Below, in pieces: positions 24,064 through 33,540 of a stretch of 43,984 bases of DNA. This DNA is from an uncultured Collinsella sp. (GTDB lineage: Bacteria; Actinomycetota; Coriobacteriia; Coriobacteriales; Coriobacteriaceae). The notes under the pieces are model-generated. The model saw nothing but the letters and a program-made list of their open reading frames with translations. It was not told the DNA's origin and ran no database searches. The stretch is from contig CABUBH010000015.1 in the NCBI GenBank assembly GCA_902489775.1, positions 1 through 43,984 on the forward strand. Reading direction: 5' to 3'. Numbering within the stretch: position 1 is the first letter of the stretch; each line of letters starts with the position of its first letter. The position numbers and the translations under genes were made by a program.

Positions 24064-24360
24064 ATCTCAATCTGTAACAGGAAGACGGCATTTGAGCCTC
24101 CAGATATTACAGATCGAGATCTTTCGGCAGAGCCCAACCCTTTGTCTCAATCTGTAACAGGTAGACCGGCCTTCAGCCTCCAGGTGTTACAGATCGAGAT
24201 CTTTCATCAGCAGCCAATCTTCCGTCTCGATCTGTAACAGTTACGTGGCAAAACGGCCTCCAGATGTTACAGAACGAGACATTCGGAACCACGCGCCCGT
24301 CAATCTCGATCTGCAACAGATAGACCGTGTTTTGACAGCCAGATGTTACAGATTGAGACA
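24064..24360. repeat. array A4: four family-1 dyad units, 80-bp period
   Basis: Units start at 24064, 24143, 24223 and 24303. Centres such as GTAGACCGG...CAGCCTCCAG and spacers with CTTTCGGCAG and CATTCGG link it to A3, on the other side of the AbiEi-like gene. Its far end lies 21 bases from the stop of the next minus-strand gene. Confidence 0.95.
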
Positions 24361-24381
24361 AACCGGCACCGGCCCCGCCCC

Positions 24382-25089
24382 CTACTCCCATTCCTGTTCG
24401 TAGATGTTGAGTGACTTCACGTACCGCCCTTGGGCACCCATGATGTCGCGAACGAGCCGCAAGAAAAAGCAGATGCGCGAGGTGTCAAAACCGTCCTGCA
24501 GGTCCTCGGGATGCACCGCGCCCGGCCCATCGACCGCCGTGTCGCTCAGGCGCGCAATGTCGTAGAGGTAGAGCTGTCCCGCTGTCAGCCAAACATCGTC
24601 GACACACGCGAGGCGCACCGCAATCGCGCCGTCGCTCCAATGCTCCTTTTGCACGATATGCGGGTCGTAGACATCAAAACGGCGGTCGGCGCGCGTATCC
24701 TTCAGCGCAACCATACCAGTCGCAGGATCCTTGCCCAAAATGCCAAAGCGCGAAAAGTACTGCGTATCGCGCACCTGCTTAAGTCGCTCGAGCGAAGCGG
24801 GCGAAATTGACGCTGGTGGCTCGTCAACATACAGTTCGAGCAGCGTCGCGCCATGGCGATAAGGGCGCTCAAACAATAGCCAATCGGTAAACGCCATGTT
24901 ATAGGCCATGATTTCTTTTTGCGAGGGCTCGGCGTAATAGCTGAGCCACGGGTCGACAATGATCTCGAACTGCTCGCGCGCCGGCTCTAGGAATTGAAAC
25001 TTCCGCAGCATCCAAAAATGGGCCATATCGGCAATATCGTTGCCGACAGCTTCGACCAGCTGCGCTCGGTCAAAAACATGATCAGTCAT
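24382..25089 (-). CDS. conserved protein of unknown function
   Basis: A 235-residue soluble, acidic protein that I do not recognise. There is no signal peptide or membrane segment. It is rich in Tyr, Trp and Asp and has the look of a globular enzyme or binding protein; FEIIVDPWLSYYAEPSQKE, KDTRADRRFDVYDP and SRICFFLRLVRDIMG are distinctive stretches. The start ATG at 25089 has a strong GAGGAGG site. It stands alone between array A4 and the glutamate synthase operon. Confidence 0.75.
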   Translation of the reverse strand: MTDHVFDRAQLVEAVGNDIADMAHFWMLRKFQFLEPAREQFEIIVDPWLSYYAEPSQKEIMAYNMAFTDWLLFERPYRHGATLLELYVDEPPASISPASLERLKQVRDTQYFSRFGILGKDPATGMVALKDTRADRRFDVYDPHIVQKEHWSDGAIAVRLACVDDVWLTAGQLYLYDIARLSDTAVDGPGAVHPEDLQDGFDTSRICFFLRLVRDIMGAQGRYVKSLNIYEQEWE

Positions 25090-25405
25090 GGCATCCTCCT
25101 CAAACTGATGGACCTCAATTTGAGCTTACGAGGAGGGCGGACGACCGTGGCCAGCACGGGCAAAATGGGCCTCCGGCTGCAAACCAGATGCTGACCAAAC
25201 ACTTGGCGGAACACTTGACCGAATATGTGCACCGCAAAGAAACCGCAGGTAGATATAGACAGCTAGCCCGCCATTTTGAGCCAAGCGCCCGCTGGCACCA
25301 CAGAAACAGCAGAACGCCACAACCGCAAACGCCGACGAATGAGCACCCACACGTCGACAAATGAACAGACACCCCGCAAAGAGTGTCCCCGACGACTAGG
25401 CAAAA
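25090..25405. other. intergenic region without recognised genes
   Basis: Reading frames here lack ribosome sites and domains. The segment AAACACTTGGCGGAACACTT (25197-25216) contains a short direct repeat of ACACTTG-like words. The promoter of the 24382-25089 gene should lie at the left end. I see nothing else. Confidence 0.4.
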
Positions 25406-25450
25406 AAGAACGTCCCCAATGACCAATGACTAGTCGTTGGGGACGTTCTT
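25406..25450 (-). terminator. terminator of the gltBD operon
   Basis: Perfect 14-bp arms (AAGAACGTCCCCAA and complement) around a 17-base loop are followed on the minus strand by TTTTTTGCC. It begins 12 bases after the gltD stop codon. Confidence 0.9.
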
Positions 25451-25461
25451 AAATGACTACC

Positions 25462-26943
25462 TTACAGCGCCAGCGCCTTGGCGACTTCGGCTGCGCAGGC
25501 CAGAGCATCAGCCATGGCGTTCACCACGAGCGAGCTGCCGTTGCGGGCGTCGCCGGCCACATATACCGGCGTGGCATCGGCGGCGACACCGTCCGTGCGA
25601 GCCGCGAGGTGCGAACCCTCGACAGCCATCACGGGCAGCGGACGGCCAGCGGTGGCGACAGGCACGCGAACAGCGTCGAACACGCCATGCTCGGGACCGG
25701 TAAAGCCGCAGGCGATGAGCACCAGCTGCGCCGGCACCTCGTGCTCGGAGCCCGCGATGCGCTCCGGCTTTCCCGCCGACCAGTCCAGGTCGACCACGCG
25801 CAAACCCGCAGCCGCGCCCTTCTTGTCCAGCAGCACCTCGAGCGTATCCACGCCCCAGGCACGCATCTCGCCACCCATGGCAGCGATGGCCTCCTGCTGG
25901 CCATAGTCGGTCTTCTTCACGTTGGGCCACTGCGGCCAAGGGTTGCTCGCCGTGCGCTTATCGGGCGCCGCCGGCAAGAACTCAAACTGGCGCACGCTGC
26001 GCGCACCCTGGCGCACCGCGGTACCCACGCAGTCGTTGCCGGTATCGCCGCCGCCAATGACCACGACATCCAGACCGCGCGCGTCAATGGCGGGCACGCC
26101 GCCGTCGAGCACCGAGACGGTCGAAGCCGTCAGGTAGTCCACGGCGTATACCACACCCGGGGCGTCGATGTTCGCAGCCGAAAGGCCACGCGGGGCACGG
26201 GCTCCGGCAGCCACCACGACGGCGTCAAAGTCGTCAAGCTTAGCGGCAACCTTGGGATCGCTTACGTCGGCGTTCAGCTCAAACACAATGCCCAGCTCAC
26301 GCATGAGCGCCACGCGACGCTCGACCATGGACTTCTCGAGCTTCATGTTGGGGATGCCGTACATAAGCAGGCCGCCCGGGCGGTCATCGCGCTCAAACAC
26401 CGTCACGCGAGCGCCGCGACGGGCGAGCTCCCACGCAGCCACCAGACCGGCAGGGCCGGAGCCCACCACGGCAACCGTGGGCGCGCCCTCCCCCGCCGGC
26501 TCAAAGCGGCGCGGACCGCCGTTGGCCCACTCGTGGTCGCTGATCGCGCGCTCGTTGTCGTGAATCGTCGTGGGTTGGCCGTCGACCGAGCCCAGGTTGC
26601 ACGCGGCCTCGCACAGCGCCGGGCACACGCGGCTCGTGAACTCGGGCATGGGCGAGGTAAGCGACAGGCGCTCGGCCGCCTCGTCCCAGCGGCCGCGATA
26701 CACCAGCTCGTTCCACTCGGGAATCAGGTTGTGCAGCGGGCAGCCGCTCGGGCGCGCCTTGCCAAAGCTCGCGCCCATCTGGCAAAACGCCACACCGCAC
26801 ATCATGCAGCGGCTCGCCTGGGCGCGGCGCGCGTCATCGTCAAGCTCCACGTACAGCGGATCGAAATCGCGGCTGCGCTCCTCCACGGGGCGAAGCTCGT
26901 GGGTCACGCGATCGATATCAAGAAAAGCACCGGGTTTACCCAT
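25462..26943 (-). CDS. gltD: glutamate synthase, small subunit
   Basis: A 493-residue FAD-dependent subunit that takes electrons from NAD(P)H and passes them through 4Fe-4S clusters to the large subunit. N-terminal cysteines for the clusters are seen in CMMCGVAFC, GCPLHNLIPEW and CPALCEAACN. The FAD site is VVGSGPAGLVAAWELARRGARVTVFE read in two pieces (GSGPAG and the Glu that ends the strand), and the NAD(P) site is VIGGGDTGNDCVG. The length is normal. It starts 6 bases after gltB, so the two are one operon. Confidence 0.95.
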   Translation of the reverse strand: MGKPGAFLDIDRVTHELRPVEERSRDFDPLYVELDDDARRAQASRCMMCGVAFCQMGASFGKARPSGCPLHNLIPEWNELVYRGRWDEAAERLSLTSPMPEFTSRVCPALCEAACNLGSVDGQPTTIHDNERAISDHEWANGGPRRFEPAGEGAPTVAVVGSGPAGLVAAWELARRGARVTVFERDDRPGGLLMYGIPNMKLEKSMVERRVALMRELGIVFELNADVSDPKVAAKLDDFDAVVVAAGARAPRGLSAANIDAPGVVYAVDYLTASTVSVLDGGVPAIDARGLDVVVIGGGDTGNDCVGTAVRQGARSVRQFEFLPAAPDKRTASNPWPQWPNVKKTDYGQQEAIAAMGGEMRAWGVDTLEVLLDKKGAAAGLRVVDLDWSAGKPERIAGSEHEVPAQLVLIACGFTGPEHGVFDAVRVPVATAGRPLPVMAVEGSHLAARTDGVAADATPVYVAGDARNGSSLVVNAMADALACAAEVAKALAL

Positions 26944-26948
26944 GGCAC

Positions 26949-29900
26949 TTACGCCTCCTTCTTGGTCGAAGCAACAGAGCTGGCAGCGGCGGTCGCAGCA
27001 CCAGCCACAGCGCCACCCGCAACATCAAAGCGATCAACATCAGCAGCGTCGGCGCGACCGGTCACGATGTCAAACGCCAGCTCCTCGGCCTGCGCACGCG
27101 TCTTGCCCGCGCCCTCGGCGGCGGCGACAATCGCCAGCACGCGCTCGTACTCGGTCGGGATGACCTTCACAAAATGCTTGCTCATCGAGTCAAAGCTGTA
27201 GAGCAGCTTAATGCCGCGCGGGCTCTGCGTCGCGTCCACGTGCTCCTGGATAAGCTTGCGGATCTGCGCCAGCTCGTCGGCCGTCGGAGCCTTGAGCTCA
27301 ACGCTCTCGTGGTTCACACGGGCATCGAGCGTGCCGTACTGGTCATAGACATAGGCCACACCGCCTGTCATGCCGGCGGCGAAGTTCTGCCCGACCTCGC
27401 CCAGGATGAGCGCCAGGCCGCCCGTCATGTACTCGCAGCCATGGTTGCCGCAGCCCTCGACCACCACCGTGGCACCGGAGTTGCGTACGCCAAAGCGCTG
27501 GCCGGCCAGGCCGTTAATGAAGCCGCGGCCACTCGTAGCGCCAAAGAACGCAACGTTGCCCACGATGATGTTCTCGTCGAACTTGTAGGTCGCATGCGGG
27601 TTGGGGCGCACCGACACCTCGCCGCCCGAAAGGCCCTTGCCAAAGTAGTCGTTGGCGTCGCCGCACACGTTGAACGTCACGCCGCGCGGCAGGAAGGCGC
27701 CAAAGCTCTGACCGGCCGAACCATCGCAATCGATGGTGATGGAGCCGGCGGGCAGGCCCTCGGGATGCGCCTTGGTCACCGCGTTGCCCAAGATGGTGCC
27801 CACGCAGCGGTTGACGTTGGCGATATCGGCGCGGAAGCGAATCGGGCGCAGGTGCGCACGGGCATCGGCCGTATAGGGTACAAACAGCGTGGAGTCGAGC
27901 GTCTTGTCGAGCTCGCTGTCCGCAGCCATCTGGGGCAGGAAGTGACGGCCGTCGGCGCCCGGGATGTGGGCACCAAACTCACAGGTCGCGCTTGCCAGCA
28001 CGGGCGACAGATCGAGCAGGTTGGCCTTGCGGTTGCCCGGGACCTCGATCTGGCGCAGGCACTCGGGATGGCCGACCATCTCGTCGACGGTGCGGCAGCC
28101 CAGGCTCGCCATGACCTCGCGCAGCTGCTCGGCAACAAAGAGCATAAAGTGCTCGACGTGCTCCGGCTTGCCGCGGAAGCCGCGACGCAGGCGACAGTTT
28201 TGCGTGGCGATGCCGGCCGGGCAGGTATCCTGCTGGCAGTCGCGCTGCATGAGGCAGCCCATGGAGATGAGCGGCATGGTCGCAAAGCCAAACTCCTCGG
28301 CGCCCAACAGGCAGGCGACAGCAACATCGGTGCCGTCCATGAGCTTGCCGTCGGCCTCGAGCACCACGCGCGAGCGCAGGCCGTTTTGCAGCAGCGTCTG
28401 CTGGGCCTCGGCAAGGCCAAGCTCCAGCGGCAGACCGGCGTGCCAAATGGAATCGCGAGCAGCGGCACCGGAGCCGCCGTTGTGGCCGCTGATCAAGATC
28501 TTGTCGGCGGCACCCTTGGCAACACCGGTGGCGATGGTGCCGACGCCGGCCTCGCTGACCAGCTTGACCGACACACGCGCGCCGGGGTTGGCGTTCTTAA
28601 GGTCAAAGATCAGCTCTGCCAGGTCCTCGATGGAGTAGATGTCGTGGTGCGGCGGAGGCGAGATCAGGCCGATGCCGGGCGTGGACTGACGGACCTCGGC
28701 AATCCAGGGGTAGACCTTCTTGCCGGGCAGGTGACCACCCTCGCCGGGCTTGGCGCCCTGGGCCATCTTGATCTGGATCTCGAAGGCGCTGCACAGGTAG
28801 CGGCTCGTCACGCCAAAGCGCGCGCTTGCCACCTGCTTGATCGCGGAGTTCTTGGAGTCGCCGTTGGCCAGCGGGGTCTCGCGACGCGGATCCTCGCCGC
28901 CCTCGCCGGAGTTGGAGCGGCCGTGCAGGCGGTTCATGGCGATGGCCATGCACTCGTGCGCCTCTTTGCTGATGGAGCCGTACGACATGGCGCCGGTGTT
29001 AAAGCGGCGGACGATGTTGAGCGCAGGCTCCACCTCGTCGAGCGAAACCGGCGTGCGGCCGCTGGCATCAAAGTCGAGCAAGTCGCGCAGGCGCACGGCA
29101 CGGCCGGTGCGGTGCAGGCGGGCGCTGTACTCCTTAAAGGTGTCGTAGCTGTCCTCACGGCAGGCGGTCTGCAGCAAGTAGACAGTCTGCGGATCGATAA
29201 GGTGATCCTCGCCGCCGAGCGGGCGCCACTTGGTCAGACCCAGCGTGGGCAGCTGATCGGGAGCCGGGCTCTTAAGGATGGCGAGCGCGGCGTCGTAGCG
29301 CTCGTTCTGCTCGCGCTCGACGTCCTCGACACCCATGCCGCCCACGCGGCTCACCGTGCCGGCAAAGTACTCGTTGACGAACTCGGTGGTAAAGCCCACG
29401 GCCTCGAAGATCTGCGCGGAGTGGTAGCTCTGCACCGTAGAGATGCCCATCTTGGACATGATGGAGACGATGCCTGCGGTCGCTGCCTTGTTGTAGTTGT
29501 CGATGCCCTGCTCGGCCGTCACGTCCAGGTCGCCGTGTGCCGCCAGATCGCGGATGCACGCATGCGCGTTGTACGGATAGATGCCGCTCGCGGAGTAGCC
29601 CACCAGCGCCGCGAAGTCGTGCGGGGACACGGCGTCGCCGCACTCCACCACGATGTCGGCAAAGGTGCGCACGCCGGCGCGGATCAGGTGGTTATGGACG
29701 CAGCCCACGGCGAGCAGCGACGGCACGGGCACCTCGCCCGCGGCAGCGCGGTCGCTCAGTACCACGATGTTCACGCCATCGCGGACCGCGGCCTCAACAT
29801 CCTCGGCAAGTTGCTTGAGCGCCACCTGCAGCGCGCCCTCACCGGCATCACGGCGATACACGGCACGGAAGCGGCGGGTTTTAAAGCCCACGCGGTCGAT

Positions 29901-31649
29901 GGCGCAGATGCGGTCGAACTCCTCCTCGTTGAGCAACGGGCGCTCCAGGCGCACCAGCTGGCAAGCGGCGCGGGAGTCCTCGAGCAGGTTGCCGTGATTG
30001 CCCAGGTAGAGCGTGGTCGAGGTGACCATATGCTCGCGCAGGGCGTCGATCGGCGGGTTCGTGACCTGGGCGAACAGCTGATAGAAATAGTCGTAGAACG
30101 AGCGCGTCTTCTTGGACAGGCAGGCCAGCGGCGCATCGATACCCATCGAGGCGAGAGGGGCCTTGCCCTGCTGGGCCATGGGGCGCACGACCTCGTCGAC
30201 GTCGTCCCAGTGATAGCCGAGCTTGGCCATGCGCACGGTAGCGGGCACCTCGGCGTCCTCGGCCGGCGTTGCCGCAGCGGGCTTGTCGAGCGCGTCGACG
30301 GTCAGCGTCTCCTCGGCGATCCAGTCGCGGTAGGGCTTTTCCTTGGCGTAGCGGGCGCGCAGCTCGTCGTTGTAGATTACGCGGCCACGGGCAAAGTCGA
30401 CCTCGAGCATCTGGCCCGGTCCCAGGCAGCCGCTCGTCAGGATGTTCTCGGGGCGCACCTCGATGGTGCCCACTTCGCTCGCCAGCATAAAGCGGCCGTC
30501 GCGCGTCACGTAGTAGCGGGCCGGGCGCAGGCCATTGCGGTCGAGGGCGGCACCCAGGGTGCGGCCGTCGGTAAAGGCGATGGCGGCAGGACCGTCCCAC
30601 GGCTCCATGAGCATGGACTGATAGGCGTCGTAGGCGCGGCGCTCCTCGCTCAGGCTGTCGTTATGGTCCCACGGCTCGGGCAGCAGCATGGATGCGGCGC
30701 GCGTGAGCGGACGACCGTTCATGACCAAAAACTCGAGTACATTGTCCAAAATCGCGGAGTCGGAACCCTCGCGGTTGATGATGGGCATCACGCGCTCAAG
30801 ATCGTGCTGCAGCACGGGGCTGTACAGGTTGGGTTCGCGGGCACGGATCCAGTTGACGTTGCCCTTGAGGGTGTTGATCTCGCCGTTGTGGATGATAAAG
30901 CGGTTGGGGTGTGCGCGCTCCCAGCTGGGCGTGGTGTTGGTGGAGTAGCGCGAGTGAACGAGCGCCACGGCCGTCTTGACGGCGGCGTCGTTGAGGTCGA
31001 TGAAGAAGCGGCGCATCTGCGTGGCCACGAGCATGCCTTTGTACACGATGGTGCGCGAGCTCATGGAGCACACGTAGAAGATCTTGTCGCGCAGGGCAAA
31101 CTCGGCATCGGCCTTTTTCTCTATAGTGCGGCGGCACACATACAGGCGGCGCTCGAAGGCATCACCGGCGGGCGTGTCGTCGGGGCGACCCAGGAAGGCC
31201 TGCAGGATGGTGGGCATACAGGCGCGGGCCGTCTCGCCCAGGTCGTGCGGGTCGACGGGCACCTCGCGCCAAAAGAGCAGCGGCACGCCGGCCTCGGCGC
31301 AGCCCTCCTCAAACACACGGCGGGCGTCCTCTACGCCCTTGTCATCCTGCGGAAAGAACAGCATGGCCACGCCATAGTCGCCCTCTGCCGGCAGAATCTG
31401 GCCGCACTTTTGAGCCTCTTTGCGGAAAAAGTGATGCGGAACCTGGAACAGGATGCCGGCGCCGTCGCCGGTGTTCTTCTCGAGCCCGGTGCCGCCGCGG
31501 TGCTCCAAGTTGACCAGAATGGACAGCGCGTCGTCCAGAATCTGGTGATGGCGCTCGCCGTTGATATCGGCAAGCGCGCCGATGCCACATGCATCGTGGT
31601 CGAATTCGGGGCGATAAAGGCCCTGCTGCTGAGCGGAATCTGCCTGCAT
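26949..31649 (-). CDS. gltB: glutamate synthase, large subunit
   Basis: A full-length 1566-residue enzyme that makes two glutamates from glutamine and 2-oxoglutarate. The N-terminal amidotransferase nucleophile is Cys21 in DACGIG, so a 20-residue propeptide would be removed. The FMN synthase domain has PGEGGHLPGKKV and the loop KILISGHNGGSGAA. The 3Fe-4S cluster is held by the three cysteines of CLMQRDCQQDTC. The C-terminal part has the Gly-rich beta-helix (GNVAFFGATSGRGFINGLAG). The start ATG has GGGGAGG upstream. The gene is very GC-rich and leaves a 1504-codon open frame on the other strand, which is a shadow. Confidence 0.97.
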   Translation of the reverse strand: MQADSAQQQGLYRPEFDHDACGIGALADINGERHHQILDDALSILVNLEHRGGTGLEKNTGDGAGILFQVPHHFFRKEAQKCGQILPAEGDYGVAMLFFPQDDKGVEDARRVFEEGCAEAGVPLLFWREVPVDPHDLGETARACMPTILQAFLGRPDDTPAGDAFERRLYVCRRTIEKKADAEFALRDKIFYVCSMSSRTIVYKGMLVATQMRRFFIDLNDAAVKTAVALVHSRYSTNTTPSWERAHPNRFIIHNGEINTLKGNVNWIRAREPNLYSPVLQHDLERVMPIINREGSDSAILDNVLEFLVMNGRPLTRAASMLLPEPWDHNDSLSEERRAYDAYQSMLMEPWDGPAAIAFTDGRTLGAALDRNGLRPARYYVTRDGRFMLASEVGTIEVRPENILTSGCLGPGQMLEVDFARGRVIYNDELRARYAKEKPYRDWIAEETLTVDALDKPAAATPAEDAEVPATVRMAKLGYHWDDVDEVVRPMAQQGKAPLASMGIDAPLACLSKKTRSFYDYFYQLFAQVTNPPIDALREHMVTSTTLYLGNHGNLLEDSRAACQLVRLERPLLNEEEFDRICAIDRVGFKTRRFRAVYRRDAGEGALQVALKQLAEDVEAAVRDGVNIVVLSDRAAAGEVPVPSLLAVGCVHNHLIRAGVRTFADIVVECGDAVSPHDFAALVGYSASGIYPYNAHACIRDLAAHGDLDVTAEQGIDNYNKAATAGIVSIMSKMGISTVQSYHSAQIFEAVGFTTEFVNEYFAGTVSRVGGMGVEDVEREQNERYDAALAILKSPAPDQLPTLGLTKWRPLGGEDHLIDPQTVYLLQTACREDSYDTFKEYSARLHRTGRAVRLRDLLDFDASGRTPVSLDEVEPALNIVRRFNTGAMSYGSISKEAHECMAIAMNRLHGRSNSGEGGEDPRRETPLANGDSKNSAIKQVASARFGVTSRYLCSAFEIQIKMAQGAKPGEGGHLPGKKVYPWIAEVRQSTPGIGLISPPPHHDIYSIEDLAELIFDLKNANPGARVSVKLVSEAGVGTIATGVAKGAADKILISGHNGGSGAAARDSIWHAGLPLELGLAEAQQTLLQNGLRSRVVLEADGKLMDGTDVAVACLLGAEEFGFATMPLISMGCLMQRDCQQDTCPAGIATQNCRLRRGFRGKPEHVEHFMLFVAEQLREVMASLGCRTVDEMVGHPECLRQIEVPGNRKANLLDLSPVLASATCEFGAHIPGADGRHFLPQMAADSELDKTLDSTLFVPYTADARAHLRPIRFRADIANVNRCVGTILGNAVTKAHPEGLPAGSITIDCDGSAGQSFGAFLPRGVTFNVCGDANDYFGKGLSGGEVSVRPNPHATYKFDENIIVGNVAFFGATSGRGFINGLAGQRFGVRNSGATVVVEGCGNHGCEYMTGGLALILGEVGQNFAAGMTGGVAYVYDQYGTLDARVNHESVELKAPTADELAQIRKLIQEHVDATQSPRGIKLLYSFDSMSKHFVKVIPTEYERVLAIVAAAEGAGKTRAQAEELAFDIVTGRADAADVDRFDVAGGAVAGAATAAASSVASTKKEA

Positions 31650-31777
31650 CGCGATCCTCCCCTAGATATTAGACAGTCAGTTGAATAGGCATACTAGGAG
31701 CATCGCCGGCCCGTTGTGTTTCCCACCCGTTTCGAAACAATCGCGTAACGCACGCCGGCCATCAACGTCTTGCTATC

Positions 31778-31842
31778 AAACGTGTACGTCAGCCTCCAAA
31801 CATGTCGAAATTTGACATCTTTGGAGGCTGACGTACACGTTT
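31778..31842. repeat. perfect 23-bp inverted repeat with paired loop
   Basis: The arms 31778-31800 and 31820-31842 are exact complements (outer AAACGTGTACGTCAGCCTCC). The 19-base loop can itself pair ATGTC with GACAT. It lies between the divergent gltB and NRAMP genes, 129 bases from the gltB start. No T tract, so it is not a plain terminator. Confidence 0.85.
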
Positions 31843-31998
31843 TAGTGCAGGGACAGCCGGCACATATGCATCCAACCCCTTTGAATTATTCTGGAAACGA
31901 GGGCCACGCAGACTTTTGCATGATGCGACTCGACACCGCAGATCTCAAGGGCGGCAACAAGGCGCCCAAGTTCGGCTTGTAAGCTCACCGCTTCAAAC

Positions 31999-32136
31999 AT
32001 CTCAATCTGTAACAGGAGGAACCGATTTTGGCGCCTAGATGTTACAGATTGAGATTTTCTGCGGGACGGTTTTGGTTTGTCTCGATCTGTAACACCTAGG
32101 CCCAATTTCCATCCCTAGTTGTTACAGATCGAAACA
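31999..32136. repeat. array A5: two family-1 dyad units
   Basis: Units start at 31999 and 32078, 79 bp apart. The first has identical arms on both sides (ATCTCAATCTGTAACA and complement). The array lies upstream of the NRAMP gene, which has a matching two-unit array after its stop codon. With the palindrome at 31778 this accounts for most of the 31650-32257 gap. Confidence 0.93.
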
Positions 32137-32181
32137 TTTCGGCAGCCCCCTTTCACCATCCCATTCAAATACCACAATTTT

Positions 32182-32197
32182 GTTAGTCTTGGTTAAC
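32182..32197 (+). promoter_or_regulatory. possible metalloregulator site before the NRAMP gene
   Basis: GTTAGTCTTGGTTAAC is an imperfect dyad (GTTA...TAAC) in an AT-rich patch 61 bases before the start codon. It is reminiscent of DtxR/MntR boxes, and manganese transporters are commonly under such control. The match is weak. Confidence 0.3.
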
Positions 32198-32257
32198 TTT
32201 TTGGCCTAAAACGGGTATCCTTTGCGGCGTCAAGCAAACGGCACGCAGGAGCTCACC

Positions 32258-33514
32258 ATGCTCAACCATCTCAAACAACACTTTGGCTCCCGACGCACCG
32301 GTGGTCACGGAGGCCTAGACATTGCGCGGCATATCGGCCCCGGGCTGCTCGTGACCGTCGGCTTTATCGACCCGGGCAACTGGGCCTCCAATATGGCCGC
32401 GGGCTCGCAGTTTGGCTACGCGCTGCTGTGGATCGTCACGCTGTCCACGATTATGCTCATCGTGCTGCAGCACAACGCGGCGCACCTGGGTATCGCCACG
32501 GGCGCCTGCCTTGCCGAGGCCACGACACGTTACCTCCCCCGCTTCGTCGGGCGTACGGTGCTCGCCAGCGCCTATCTCGCGACCATCGCCACCGCCATGG
32601 CCGAAGTCCTGGGCGGCGCGATTGCCCTTCAAATGCTCTTTGGGCTGCCCGTGCGCGCGGGCTGCGTCATCGTGGCGGCAGTATCGATGGCGATGCTCAT
32701 GACGAACTCCTACAAGCATGCCGAACGCTGGATCATCGCCTTCGTAGGCGTGGTAGGACTCTCGTTTTTGGCCGAGCTTGCACTAGTCAAGGTCGACTGG
32801 CCGCAAGCCGCCGCAAGCTGGATCACGCCTAGTATGCCCACTGGCTCTGCCGCGATTATCGTGAGTGTCCTGGGTGCGGTCGTTATGCCACACAACCTTT
32901 TTCTGCACTCCGAGGTCATCCAATCCATGCACTTCGAAGGCCAAGGCGAGCAGGTTATCGAAGAACGTCTGCGCTACGAGCTCTTTGACACGCTCTTTTC
33001 GATGGGCGTGGGCTGGGCAATCAACTCGGCAATGGTCATCCTGGCCGCAACGACCTTCTTTGCGCACGGCATGGTCGTAGACGACCTCGCCGTCGCAGCG
33101 GCCACGCTCTCCCCCATTCTGGGCCCGGCGAGCTCGACCATCTTTGCGGTAGCGCTGCTGTTCGCGGGACTATCGAGTAGTGTGACGGCGGGTATGGCGG
33201 CGGGCACCATCACCGCGGGCATGTTCGACGAGGAATACGACATACACGACCGACATTCCTCGATCGGGGTGGCGGCCTGTTTCGTCGGCGCAGTGACGGC
33301 GTGCCTGGTCGTCCCAAATCCTTTTGAAGGTCTCATCTGGAGTCAGGCACTGTTGTCGCTTCAGCTGCCGATTACGGTCTTTGTGCTCATACGGCTCACC
33401 AGTTCACCCCGCGTCATGGGCAAATACGCCAACTCGCGCCCACTCAACGCGCTGCTTGTAGGGATCGGTGCCATCGTGACGATTCTAGATGTCGTGTTGT
33501 TGACAGGGATGTAA
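32258..33514 (+). CDS. mntH: NRAMP-family Mn(II)/Fe(II) transporter
   Basis: A 418-residue proton-coupled metal importer. The two metal-binding motifs are intact: DPGN in the first helix (GFIDPGNWASNM) and the Met-Pro-His motif in helix six (VVMPHNLFLHS). About eleven hydrophobic segments span the protein, the normal number. The start ATG has AGGAG seven bases away; the frame extends 12 codons upstream without a site. It is a single gene enclosed by two two-unit hairpin arrays. Confidence 0.93.
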   Translation: MLNHLKQHFGSRRTGGHGGLDIARHIGPGLLVTVGFIDPGNWASNMAAGSQFGYALLWIVTLSTIMLIVLQHNAAHLGIATGACLAEATTRYLPRFVGRTVLASAYLATIATAMAEVLGGAIALQMLFGLPVRAGCVIVAAVSMAMLMTNSYKHAERWIIAFVGVVGLSFLAELALVKVDWPQAAASWITPSMPTGSAAIIVSVLGAVVMPHNLFLHSEVIQSMHFEGQGEQVIEERLRYELFDTLFSMGVGWAINSAMVILAATTFFAHGMVVDDLAVAAATLSPILGPASSTIFAVALLFAGLSSSVTAGMAAGTITAGMFDEEYDIHDRHSSIGVAACFVGAVTACLVVPNPFEGLIWSQALLSLQLPITVFVLIRLTSSPRVMGKYANSRPLNALLVGIGAIVTILDVVLLTGM

Positions 33515-33540
33515 TGGGGCGGGGCACCTACCCAGGCAAA

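Noticed and set aside
12994..24360. CRISPR array reading of the 80-bp periodic repeats
   Set aside because: Units are dyads with opposite arms, the centres and spacers are partly shared between arrays, and no cas gene is present.
25115..25426. 103-codon minus-strand frame before the gltBD terminator
   Set aside because: Cys- and Leu-rich nonsense peptide without a ribosome site; overlaps the promoter of the unknown gene.
27174..31688. 1504-codon open frame on the plus strand opposite gltB
   Set aside because: A shadow of the GC-rich gltB codons; low-complexity peptide rich in His, Val, Ala and Gly with no known fold.
32161..32257. Manganese riboswitch before mntH
   Set aside because: The leader is too short and no paired four-way junction is visible; only a weak operator-like dyad is present.
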